Source: Streptomyces katrae | GTDB taxonomy: Bacteria; Actinomycetota; Actinomycetes; Streptomycetales; Streptomycetaceae | Assembly (NCBI RefSeq): GCF_000717655.1 | Contig: NZ_JNZY01000063.1 | Coordinates: 1 to 20,096, forward strand | Direction of reading: 5' to 3' | DNA length: 20,096 bases | Shown: positions 1 to 5,883 of the stretch, piece by piece | How positions within the stretch are numbered: position 1 is the first letter of the stretch | How the letters are laid out: every line of letters begins with the position of its first letter | Program-made: the position numbers and the translations under genes | Notes under the pieces: model-generated | Told to the model about the DNA's origin: nothing | What the model saw: the letters and a program-made list of their open reading frames with translations, nothing else | Database searches by the model: none

Positions 1-41
1 TGCAGGGGGGACCCTGTGGGAGAGTAGGACGCCGCCGAACA
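1..41 (+). rRNA. 5S ribosomal RNA, 3' end (partial)
   Basis: The first 41 bases match from memory the 3' end of Streptomyces 5S rRNA: the GGGGGGACCC helix strand, the GGGAGAGTAGGAC segment and the closing CCGCCGAAC strand that pairs with the 5' end of the molecule. The gene starts outside the window, so the left edge is the distal end of an rRNA operon transcribed rightward. The exact 3' end may differ by one or two bases. Confidence 0.93.
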
Positions 42-53
42 ATCATTGTGGGA

Positions 54-83
54 AAGCCCCGCACCTTATGGTGCGGGGCTTTT
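54..83 (+). terminator. rRNA operon terminator
   Basis: Perfect 12-bp stem AAGCCCCGCACC (54-65) / GGTGCGGGGCTT (70-81), loop TTAT, followed by two more T. It begins 12 bases after the 5S rRNA end and is a classic intrinsic terminator for the ribosomal operon. Confidence 0.9.
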
Positions 84-137
84 CTGCGTTTACGGGCCGT
101 GTTTTGCAAGGGGCGGGGCTTGCGTAGGGTCGAGGTC

Positions 138-791
138 ATGGGCTACGACCTCGTCATCTTCGACAACGACGGCGTGCTGGTGGACAGTGAGCCGGTCGCC
201 AACAGCATCCTCGCCGGGTACCTGACCGAGTTGGGGCACCCCACCTCGTACGAGGACTCGATCCGCGACTACATGGGCTCCGCAGTCCACCGGGTGCACG
301 ATCTCGTGCTCGAGCGGACCGGGGAGCGGCTGCCCGCCGCGTTCGATGCGACCCTGCACGCGCGGACCTTCGCCGCGTTCGAGCGGGAGCTGACACCCGT
401 CGCCGGCGTGGTGGACGTACTCGGAGCCCTCACCGCCCACGGGGTGCCGTACTGCCTGGCCTCCTCCGGGAGTCACGAGCGGATCCGGGTCGGGCACCGG
501 GCGGCCGGACTTGACGGGTGGTTCGAAGAGGAGTGGATCTTCAGCTCGCAGGACGTGGGCAAGGGGAAGCCCGCTCCCGATCTGTTCCTGCACGCGGCCC
601 GAGCCATGGGCGTCGAGCCGTCGCGGTGCGTCGTGATCGAGGACAGCCCGCTCGGGGTGCAGGCCGCCGTCGCCGCCGGGATGGACGTGTACGGGTTCAC
701 CGGGATGGTGCCCGCCGAGCGGCTGGCCGGGGCCACCGGCTTCTTCGGGGACATGAAGGAGCTGACGGGGCTTCTGGAACTCCCTGTGTGA
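138..791 (+). CDS. HAD-superfamily hydrolase (phosphoglycolate phosphatase / beta-phosphoglucomutase-like)
   Basis: A 217-residue soluble protein with all four haloacid dehalogenase motifs. Motif I is the nucleophile region FDNDGVLVDSE (D9, D11). Motif II is the Ser in LASSGS. Motif III is the Lys in GKGKPAPD. Motif IV is VVIEDSPLGVQAAVAAGM. A helical cap between motifs I and II fits subfamily IA. The family hydrolyses phosphate monoesters or isomerises sugar phosphates; the substrate cannot be told from sequence. The reading frame stays open upstream to position 48, but that extension runs through the rRNA terminator and is low in conserved sequence, so ATG 138 is chosen. A TAGGGT hexamer at 125-130 lies 7 bases before this ATG and there is no convincing ribosome site, which suggests a leaderless message. 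Confidence 0.88.
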   Translation: MGYDLVIFDNDGVLVDSEPVANSILAGYLTELGHPTSYEDSIRDYMGSAVHRVHDLVLERTGERLPAAFDATLHARTFAAFERELTPVAGVVDVLGALTAHGVPYCLASSGSHERIRVGHRAAGLDGWFEEEWIFSSQDVGKGKPAPDLFLHAARAMGVEPSRCVVIEDSPLGVQAAVAAGMDVYGFTGMVPAERLAGATGFFGDMKELTGLLELPV

Positions 792-796
792 TCTCT

Positions 797-810
797 CTAC
801 CCACGGGTAG
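797..810. promoter_or_regulatory. Palindrome CTACCC-AC-GGGTAG in the MFS promoter region
   Basis: Perfect 6-bp inverted repeat with a 2-base centre, 10 bases upstream of a TACGCT hexamer (821-826) that would be the -10 element of a leaderless MFS transcript starting at ATG 835. The palindrome covers the expected -35 position, as expected for a repressor or activator site. No regulator gene lies adjacent. Function is inferred from position only. Confidence 0.4.
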
Positions 811-834
811 CCCGCGGGCCTACGCTGTGCCGCC

Positions 835-2061
835 ATGACAGAAGACGTACGGCTGCGCCGGGGGCGGGGCTCCCTGGGGCTCAGCTTCTTCGTGCAGGGC
901 GTGACCTTCGCCCTCCTCGTGACGCGGATCCCCGCCATCCAGGACCGGTACGGGATATCCGACGGGCTGCTGCCCGCCTTCCTCGCCGCCGTGCCGGTTC
1001 TCGCCGGGGTCTCCAGCGTGGCCACCGAGCACCTCGTCAAGCGGGTCGGGCCCGCCGTCGTACTGCGCTGGGCGCAGCCGCTGGTCTTGCTCTCCCTGCT
1101 GGGGGTCGGGGCCGGCAGCCAGATGTGGCACGTGGCGGTGGCGCTCGGGACGTTCGGGCTGTCCGTCGGCGCGCTGGACGCCTCGATGAACATGCTCGGG
1201 GTCAGCCTGCAGCGCGCGTACGGGCGCAGCATCATGCTCGGCTTCCACGCCGCGTACAGCCTCGGCGGGATCGTCGGGGCGTCCGCCGCCTGGGCGGGGG
1301 CGCACTGGCACCTGTCGCTGTTCGCGTCGTACCTGCCGGCCGTGGTCGTGCTGCTGCCGCTCGCCTTCTACGGGAGCCGGTTCTACGTCGGCCGGCGGGA
1401 CATCGAGGACCGGGAACCCGAGAAGGGGCTGGGGGCCGGCGGGTTCAGGCTGCTGCTGCCGCTGTGCCTGGTGATGGCGTGTGCGTACATCGGGGACTCG
1501 ACCGTCTCGAACTGGAGCGCCAAGTACCTCCAGGACGTGCTGGGGAGCTCGGAGCAGCTGGCGACGGTCCCGTACAACGTGTACATGGTGACCACGCTGA
1601 TCGGGCGGGCCGTCGGGGACCTGGGCGTGCGCCGCTTCGGGGCGGTGGCCGTCGTGCGGATCGGGACGCTGGTCGCGGCCGGCGGGTTCGGGGTGGTGGC
1701 GGCCGCGCCGGGGGCGTGGGTGGGGATGCTCGGGTTCACGCTGCTGGGGATCGGGCTGTGCGTGATCGTGCCGCAGACCTTCGCGGCTGCGGGGCGCCTC
1801 TTCCCGGGGGCGTCGGACACGGCCGTCGCGCGGCTGAACATCTTCAACTACGTCGGCTTCCTGATCGGATCGCCGCTCGTCGGGGGGATCGGGGACGCCT
1901 GGAGCTACCGGGGCGCGATGCTCGTGCCGATGGCGCTGGTGCTCGTGACACTCTTCCACGCCCGTTCGTTCGGCTCGGAGGGCGCCCGATACGGTGTCCG
2001 GCATGAGCGGCGAGCCGGTGACCGGGCTGTTGATGTGGGACGAGGCGGTAACGAGGTATGA
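835..2061 (+). CDS. Major facilitator superfamily transporter
   Basis: A 408-residue integral membrane protein made of repeated hydrophobic helices with short loops, ten to twelve by eye. The N-terminal half has the pattern of sugar/drug MFS proteins: a first helix around FFVQGVTFALLVTRIPAIQDRYG, a region GALDASMNMLGVSLQRAYGRS and then GFHAAYSLGGIVGA. A polar central loop near YVGRRDIEDREPEKG separates the two six-helix halves. Related proteins are annotated as MFS transporters of unknown substrate, some near fucose permease-like proteins. The last 59 bases overlap acuC in another frame. A TACGCT hexamer 8 bases before the ATG suggests a leaderless transcript. Which compound it moves, and in which direction, cannot be stated. 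Confidence 0.87.
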   Translation: MTEDVRLRRGRGSLGLSFFVQGVTFALLVTRIPAIQDRYGISDGLLPAFLAAVPVLAGVSSVATEHLVKRVGPAVVLRWAQPLVLLSLLGVGAGSQMWHVAVALGTFGLSVGALDASMNMLGVSLQRAYGRSIMLGFHAAYSLGGIVGASAAWAGAHWHLSLFASYLPAVVVLLPLAFYGSRFYVGRRDIEDREPEKGLGAGGFRLLLPLCLVMACAYIGDSTVSNWSAKYLQDVLGSSEQLATVPYNVYMVTTLIGRAVGDLGVRRFGAVAVVRIGTLVAAGGFGVVAAAPGAWVGMLGFTLLGIGLCVIVPQTFAAAGRLFPGASDTAVARLNIFNYVGFLIGSPLVGGIGDAWSYRGAMLVPMALVLVTLFHARSFGSEGARYGVRHERRAGDRAVDVGRGGNEV

Positions 2062-3181
2062 CTTCGGACCGAGCCATCCGATGGACCCGGTGCGCCTGGC
2101 GCTGACCATGGGCCTGGTGCGTGCCTTCGGGCTGGACCGGGAGATGGATGTACGGGCGGCCCGCGCGGCGGGGGATTCCACGCTGCGGCTGGTCCACCGG
2201 GAGGACTACGTGGCCGCGGTGCGCGAGGTGTCGGCGGATCCGGGCGTGGCCGACGGGTCGTACGGGCTGGGGACGGTGGACGATCCGGCCTTCCACGGGA
2301 TGCACGAGGCCTCCGCGCTGATCGCGGGCCAGTCGGTGGCGGCGGCGGAGGCGGTCTGGCGCGGGGAGGCCGAGCACGCGGTGAACTTCGCGGGCGGGCT
2401 GCACCATGCGATGCCGGGCGGGGCGGCCGGGTTCTGCGTGTACAACGACGCGGCGCTGGCGATCGCGCGGCTGCTGGAGCTGGGGGCCGAGCGGGTCGCG
2501 TACGTGGATGTGGACGTGCATCACGGGGACGGCGTCCAGGCGGCGTTCTGGGACGATCCGCGGGTGCTGACGGTCTCCCTGCACGAGCATCCGAGGACGC
2601 TGTTCCCGCAGACCGGCTGGCCGGAGGAGACGGGCGGGCCGGCGGCGGAGGGTTCGGCGGTGAACGTGGCGCTGCCCGCCGGGACCGGGGACGAGGGGTG
2701 GCTGCGGGCCTTCCATGCGACGGTGCCGGAGCTGTTGGCGGATTTCCGGCCACAGGTGCTGGTGACCCAGCACGGTGCGGACACGCATTTCGAGGACCCG
2801 CTCGCGCATCTCGCGGTATCGCTGGACGCGCAGCGGGCGGTGCAGGAGGCGTGTCACCGGCTCGCGCACGAGCATGCGGGGGGCCGGTGGCTGGCGCTGG
2901 GCGGCGGTGGGTACGCCGTCGTGGACGTCGTGCCGCGGTCGTGGACGCATCTGGTGGGGATCGTGGCGCACCGTCCGGTCGATCCGGAGTCGGTGGTGCC
3001 GGACGCGTGGCGGGACGAGGTGTACGCGCGGACGCGGCAGCCGGCGCCGGCCCGGATGACGGACGGGCGGGCGGTCGCGTGGCGTGACTGGGAGGCGGGC
3101 TACGATCCGGCCGACCGGATCGATCAGGCCGTTCTGGCGACCCGGCGGGCGGTGTTCCCGTTGCGTGGCCTGCTCACGTGA
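2003..3181 (+). CDS. acuC: AcuC-type class I histone-deacetylase-like enzyme
   Basis: A 392-residue protein with the complete zinc deacetylase active site: the HH pair in GGLHHAMPGG (H134, H135), zinc ligands D171 and H173 in VDVDVHHGDG, the third ligand Asp in HGADTHFEDPL (D260) and the transition-state Tyr in LGGGGY (Y304). In Bacillus, AcuC removes acetyl groups from acetyl-CoA synthetase; in actinomycetes a protein-lysine or acetylpolyamine substrate is possible. It overlaps the end of the MFS gene by 59 bases. Two starts compete. GTG 1994 has GGAGG 11 bases upstream. ATG 2003 has TACGGT at 1990-1995, spaced like the leaderless starts of neighbouring genes. I prefer ATG 2003; the difference is three residues. 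Confidence 0.88.
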   Translation: MSGEPVTGLLMWDEAVTRYDFGPSHPMDPVRLALTMGLVRAFGLDREMDVRAARAAGDSTLRLVHREDYVAAVREVSADPGVADGSYGLGTVDDPAFHGMHEASALIAGQSVAAAEAVWRGEAEHAVNFAGGLHHAMPGGAAGFCVYNDAALAIARLLELGAERVAYVDVDVHHGDGVQAAFWDDPRVLTVSLHEHPRTLFPQTGWPEETGGPAAEGSAVNVALPAGTGDEGWLRAFHATVPELLADFRPQVLVTQHGADTHFEDPLAHLAVSLDAQRAVQEACHRLAHEHAGGRWLALGGGGYAVVDVVPRSWTHLVGIVAHRPVDPESVVPDAWRDEVYARTRQPAPARMTDGRAVAWRDWEAGYDPADRIDQAVLATRRAVFPLRGLLT

Positions 3182-3216
3182 CGCCTGCGCTCGAGGCCTG
3201 GGAGCGGTGATGCATC

Positions 3217-3237
3217 GTTACGCCAGTTGTTACGCCA
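3217..3237. repeat. Direct repeat of GTTACGCCA
   Basis: Two exact 9-base copies (3217-3225 and 3229-3237) with 12-base periodicity, in the short gap after acuC and just ahead of the next gene. The spacing, close to one helical turn, would suit a tandem regulator site. No regulator is identified. Confidence 0.4.
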
Positions 3238-3240
3238 AGT

Positions 3241-4128
3241 GTGGGGCTGTCCGCCGGAATTGATGAACCGCCAGGTCCGGTGCGGCAGCATCGGAGGGTG
3301 TTGAGCACCGGCGCGCTGCGTGCGCATCTGCTGGCCGCCCGGTTGGCCGGGCCCGTCGCGACCTCGCGGGAGGAGAGCCTGCGCAGCTACCGGTTGTTCG
3401 CGGCGCGGGATCCGCGGGTGCTGCTGGGGCTGGATCCGGAGGGGGGCTGGGGCGAGGGTGACCTGCTGAGGCTGATGGCGGACAAGTGCGGGGTCTCGGC
3501 GGATCCAGCGCACGTCAGCGGGCCGGACGTGATCGATCCGGAGCTGACGCTGGCGGCGTTGGAGGCGTTCGCGGAGCGGCTGGGCGAGGCGGCCGGGGCG
3601 CGGTCGCCCGTGTTGTTCGGGACGGGGCATCCGCACCGTCTCCTGGGGTTCTACGCCAGTTTGGCGCGGGCCTTGTCGGCGGTGGGATGTGTTGTGCTCA
3701 CTCCGGCGCAGGGGGCCGGTGTCGACATGGCGACCCGGTTCGGCGTACGCCGGCACAGCATCGATTACGTACGGGGAGTCGCGTTGGTGCGGGAACCCGG
3801 CGCGCGGCCGCCGGGGAGTGCAACCGGCGCGCACACCCATTCACCCCTGCCGGTTCGGATCGCGCTCGGGGCGCTCGCGGAGGCCGGCGGGCCGTTGCCG
3901 GAACTGGTGGTGGGGGATCACGGGTGGGTCTGCGGTGCAGGTCAGCTCGGTGTGGAGGCGATCGGGCTGGCGGATACGGACGACCCGGCCCTGTTCGTCG
4001 GCGAGGCGGAGGGGCGGGTGGCGGTGGCTGTTCCGCTTGATGACGCGGTGCGCGCGGACTACTACAGACCGCTCGTTCGGTATCTACTCGATCGGGCGAG
4101 CTTGCCGGGTGCGCAGGAGTGGCCGTAG
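3241..4128 (+). CDS. Putative phosphatase, Streptomyces-conserved family
   Basis: A protein of up to 295 residues, soluble, with no signal peptide. I recognise it from memory as a family annotated simply as phosphatase in Streptomyces genomes, next to bdtA. Conserved-looking segments are REESLRSYRLFAARDPRVLLG near the N terminus, PVLFGTGHPHRLLGFY in the middle, the metal-ligand-like GAHTHSPLPVR and ELVVGDHGWVCGAGQLGVEAIG near the C terminus. No standard HAD, PAP2 or metallophosphatase signature is complete, so the enzymatic assignment is weak. Start choice is uncertain: GTG 3241 gives the longest form, GTG 3280 and GTG 3298 (which overlaps a GGAGG) are alternatives, and conserved sequence begins around the last of these. 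It probably has its own promoter in the gap containing the GTTACGCCA repeat. Confidence 0.7.
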   Translation: MGLSAGIDEPPGPVRQHRRVLSTGALRAHLLAARLAGPVATSREESLRSYRLFAARDPRVLLGLDPEGGWGEGDLLRLMADKCGVSADPAHVSGPDVIDPELTLAALEAFAERLGEAAGARSPVLFGTGHPHRLLGFYASLARALSAVGCVVLTPAQGAGVDMATRFGVRRHSIDYVRGVALVREPGARPPGSATGAHTHSPLPVRIALGALAEAGGPLPELVVGDHGWVCGAGQLGVEAIGLADTDDPALFVGEAEGRVAVAVPLDDAVRADYYRPLVRYLLDRASLPGAQEWP

Positions 4129-4158
4129 CTCCTCTTCCCCACTCGTATCACACGCCCC

Positions 4159-4164
4159 TACTCT
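4159..4164 (+). promoter_or_regulatory. Possible -10 element for bdtA
   Basis: TACTCT fits the TAnnnT pattern of Streptomyces housekeeping -10 elements. It lies 79 bases before the chosen bdtA start and overlaps an ACTC-TGGT-GAGT inverted repeat (4160-4171). No good -35 element accompanies it, so this is weak. Confidence 0.3.
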
Positions 4165-4242
4165 GGTGAGTGAGCGTGCGACGACGAGGAGTAACCGGAG
4201 GGGAAGCCGGTGCCCGTCATGCGCGGAAGGTCAAGGTGTGTC

Positions 4243-4452
4243 ATGGCTGCTGGCGAGAGGCCTCTCAGCGAGGTCGTGTTCCTGACCGTGGCAGAGGTTG
4301 CCTCGGTGATGCGAGTGTCGAAGATGACCGTGTACCGACTGGTGCACAACGGTCATCTGCCCGCAATCCGGGTGGGCCGGTCCTTCCGGGTCCCCGAGAA
4401 CGCGGTTCACGAGTACCTCCGAGAGTCCTATGTGGGGGTGGAGTCGGCCTGA
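4243..4452 (+). CDS. bdtA: Small HTH (excisionase/MerR-like) DNA-binding protein, BldD-target BdtA family
   Basis: A 69-residue protein made almost entirely of one winged-helix domain of the excisionase family: FLTVAEVASVMRVSKMTVYRLV is the helix-turn-helix, then HNGHLPAIRVGRSFRVPENAV is the wing. From memory the S. coelicolor orthologue is SCO3328, named bdtA because BldD binds its promoter; its regulon is unknown to me. The M. tuberculosis orthologue sits in the same place next to bS22. The frame is open to GTG 4210, which has a strong GGAGGGG (4197-4203) six bases upstream, and ATG 4219 is also possible. I chose ATG 4243 because remembered homologues start with MAA and AAGG lies six bases before it. 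An N-terminal extension of up to 11 residues is possible. Confidence 0.8.
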   Translation: MAAGERPLSEVVFLTVAEVASVMRVSKMTVYRLVHNGHLPAIRVGRSFRVPENAVHEYLRESYVGVESA

Positions 4453-4512
4453 GACTGAAGCTCCGGCGAACTCTCCGAACCCCTCGGATTACAGGCTCAG
4501 AGCTCGGGCGGG

Positions 4513-4518
4513 TAGGCT
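4513..4518 (+). promoter_or_regulatory. Probable -10 element for bS22
   Basis: TAGGCT is a good match to Streptomyces vegetative -10 elements and is the only such hexamer in the 152-base gap between bdtA and bS22. The -35 region is weak. Transcription starting near 4525 would give a leader of about 80 bases that carries the hairpin at 4561-4576. Confidence 0.4.
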
Positions 4519-4555
4519 AGGCCGACGTAGGTCGTGTGGGCCCAGACGCCCCGCA

Positions 4556-4584
4556 CCGTTCCCCGCTGGCGCGGGGATGTTCCG
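4556..4584 (+). other. Leader hairpin resembling one type I-E CRISPR repeat
   Basis: A 29-base segment contains CCCCGC-TGGC-GCGGGG followed at once by ATGTTCCG. This arrangement (6-bp GC stem, 4-base loop, ATGTTCC tail) is that of type I-E repeats of Streptomyces. There is only one copy in the window, so it is not a CRISPR array. It ends 20 bases before the bS22 start and would sit in the mRNA leader. Confidence 0.4.
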
Positions 4585-4604
4585 AGAAGTGAGCGAGGGT
4601 AGTC

Positions 4605-4703
4605 GTGGGCTCTGTTATCAAGAAGCGGCGTAAGCGGATGGCCAAGAAGAAGCACCGCAAGCTGCTCAAGCGCACCCGCGTCCAGCGCCGTAACAAGAAG
4701 TAA
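4605..4703 (+). CDS. 30S ribosomal protein bS22
   Basis: A 32-residue, extremely basic protein starting [19 protein letters not shown] and ending RNKK. It matches from memory the actinobacterial small-subunit protein bS22 (formerly annotated as AURKAIN-like), which binds near the decoding centre of the 30S subunit. The start is GTG 4605, with a GAGGG-type ribosome site at 4595-4599, and the stop is TAA. A strong hairpin follows 21 bases later. Being so short, it is easily missed by gene finders. Its position between the HTH gene and the SDR gene is conserved in mycobacteria as I remember it. Confidence 0.95.
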   Translation: MGSVIKKRRKRMAKKKHRKLLKRTRVQRRNKK

Positions 4704-4723
4704 ACGGCAGCTGTACGTGTTCT

Positions 4724-4762
4724 CCGCAGCCCCTCCACCATCCTTTGGTGGAGGGGCTGCGG
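4724..4762 (+). terminator. Terminator after bS22
   Basis: Perfect 17-bp stem, left arm 4724-4740 (CCGCAGCCCCTCCACCA), loop TCCTT, right arm 4746-4762. There is no T-tract, which is usual for high-GC actinobacterial terminators. The next gene begins only 36 bases further on. Confidence 0.85.
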
Positions 4763-4797
4763 TGTAGCCGGGGGACGACGAGGAAGGCGCTGAGCTC

Positions 4798-5883
4798 GTG
4801 GGGAAGGTCGTGCTCGTTACCGGGGCAGCCCGGCAGCTGGGGGGCCGCTTCGTGCGGCGGGTCCAGCGTGATCCTGAGGTCGAGCGGGTCATCGCGGTCG
4901 ACGCGGTCGCGCCGCCGCACCGGCTGGGCTCCGCGGAGTTCGTCCGAACGGACATCCGGCAGTCGTCCATCGCCCGGGTGCTCGCCGAGCACGCCGTGGA
5001 CACGGTGGTCCATCTCGCCGTGACCGGGAGCGGGGCGGGGCCGGGCGGCGCGGGGAGCGCCGTCAAGGAGACCAACGTCATCGGGACGATGCAGCTGCTG
5101 GGGGCCTGCCAGAAGTCGCCGACGGTACGGCGCCTGGTGGTGAAGTCCAGCACGAGCGTGTACGGGGGCGCCCCGCGGGATCCGGCCGTCTTCACGGAGA
5201 CCACGCAGCCCAAGTCGCTGCCGGCGGCGGGCTTCGGCAAGGACGCCGTCGAGGTCGAGTCGTACGTACGGGGCTTCGCGCGCAGGCGGCCCGACGTGGC
5301 GGTGTGCGTGCTGCGTTTCGCGAACATCCTGGGGCCGTACGCGGACTCCTCGCTCGCCGAGTACTTTTCGATGCCGGTGATGCCGACGGTGCTGGGGTAC
5401 GACCCGCGGCTGCAGTTCGTTCACGAGGACGACGTGCTGGAGGTGCTGCGGCTGGCGGCGGCCGAGCCGCAGCGCGGGACGCTGAACAGCGGGACCTTCA
5501 ACATCGCGGGTGACGGGGTGCTGCTGCTGTCGCAGTGCGCGCGGAGGCTGGGGCGGCCGACGGTGCCGCTGCTGCTGCCCGCGGTGACGTGGGTCGGGTC
5601 GGCGCTGCGGGCGGTGGGGGTCACCGATTTCTCGCCGGAGCAGATCAGACTCCTCACGCACGGGCGGGTCGTGGAGACCTCCCAGATGCGGGAGGTGCTG
5701 GGATTCAAGCCGATGTACACGACCGCCGAGACCTTCGCCGATTTCGCGCGCAGCCGGGGGAACGGGCTGCTGCCGCCGGAGCGCGCGGGGCGGGCCGTGG
5801 ACCGGGTGGCCGCCGCGCTGAAGGTGGACAGCCTGAACGTGAACGTCGGGGTTGCCGGAGCCGAAGAGGGAGCGCAGCGATAG
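4798..5883 (+). CDS. Extended SDR, NAD-dependent epimerase/dehydratase-like protein
   Basis: A 361-residue protein with an N-terminal Rossmann fold: KVVLVTGAARQLGGRF is the dinucleotide-binding loop, followed by the acidic strand end VIAVDAV that favours NAD. The middle has VVHLAV, the SSTSVYGG segment and a C-terminal substrate region with LRFANILGP and FNIAGDGV. The catalytic YxxxK dyad of classical epimerases is not evident: the aligned segment reads GFGKDAVEVES, with Phe for Tyr and the Lys two rather than four residues on. Start GTG 4798 is preceded by GAGGAAGG. The stop overlaps the start of the acyltransferase by one base, so the two are translated together. The mycobacterial counterpart is called GalE2 as I recall, but no sugar substrate is established here. 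Confidence 0.85.
   Translation: MGKVVLVTGAARQLGGRFVRRVQRDPEVERVIAVDAVAPPHRLGSAEFVRTDIRQSSIARVLAEHAVDTVVHLAVTGSGAGPGGAGSAVKETNVIGTMQLLGACQKSPTVRRLVVKSSTSVYGGAPRDPAVFTETTQPKSLPAAGFGKDAVEVESYVRGFARRRPDVAVCVLRFANILGPYADSSLAEYFSMPVMPTVLGYDPRLQFVHEDDVLEVLRLAAAEPQRGTLNSGTFNIAGDGVLLLSQCARRLGRPTVPLLLPAVTWVGSALRAVGVTDFSPEQIRLLTHGRVVETSQMREVLGFKPMYTTAETFADFARSRGNGLLPPERAGRAVDRVAAALKVDSLNVNVGVAGAEEGAQR

Noticed and set aside
1994..2002. GTG 1994 as the acuC start with GGAGG 11 bases upstream
   Set aside because: Possible, but ATG 2003 fits the leaderless pattern of neighbouring genes. The difference is only three residues, so it is noted in the feature rather than used.
90..2181. Long minus-strand frames opposite the HAD and MFS genes
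   Set aside because: They are antisense shadows caused by high GC content: low-complexity Arg/Pro/His-rich products with no domain, opposite genes with complete family motifs.
4129..4242. BldD operator in the bdtA promoter
   Set aside because: The best match to TnACnCWGnGTnA is about 6 of 9 fixed positions (4167-4179), which chance can give. The literature link to BldD stands, but the site cannot be placed here.
4556..4584. CRISPR array
   Set aside because: Only one repeat-like unit exists, with no second copy, spacer or cas gene in the window. It is kept as a hairpin observation only.
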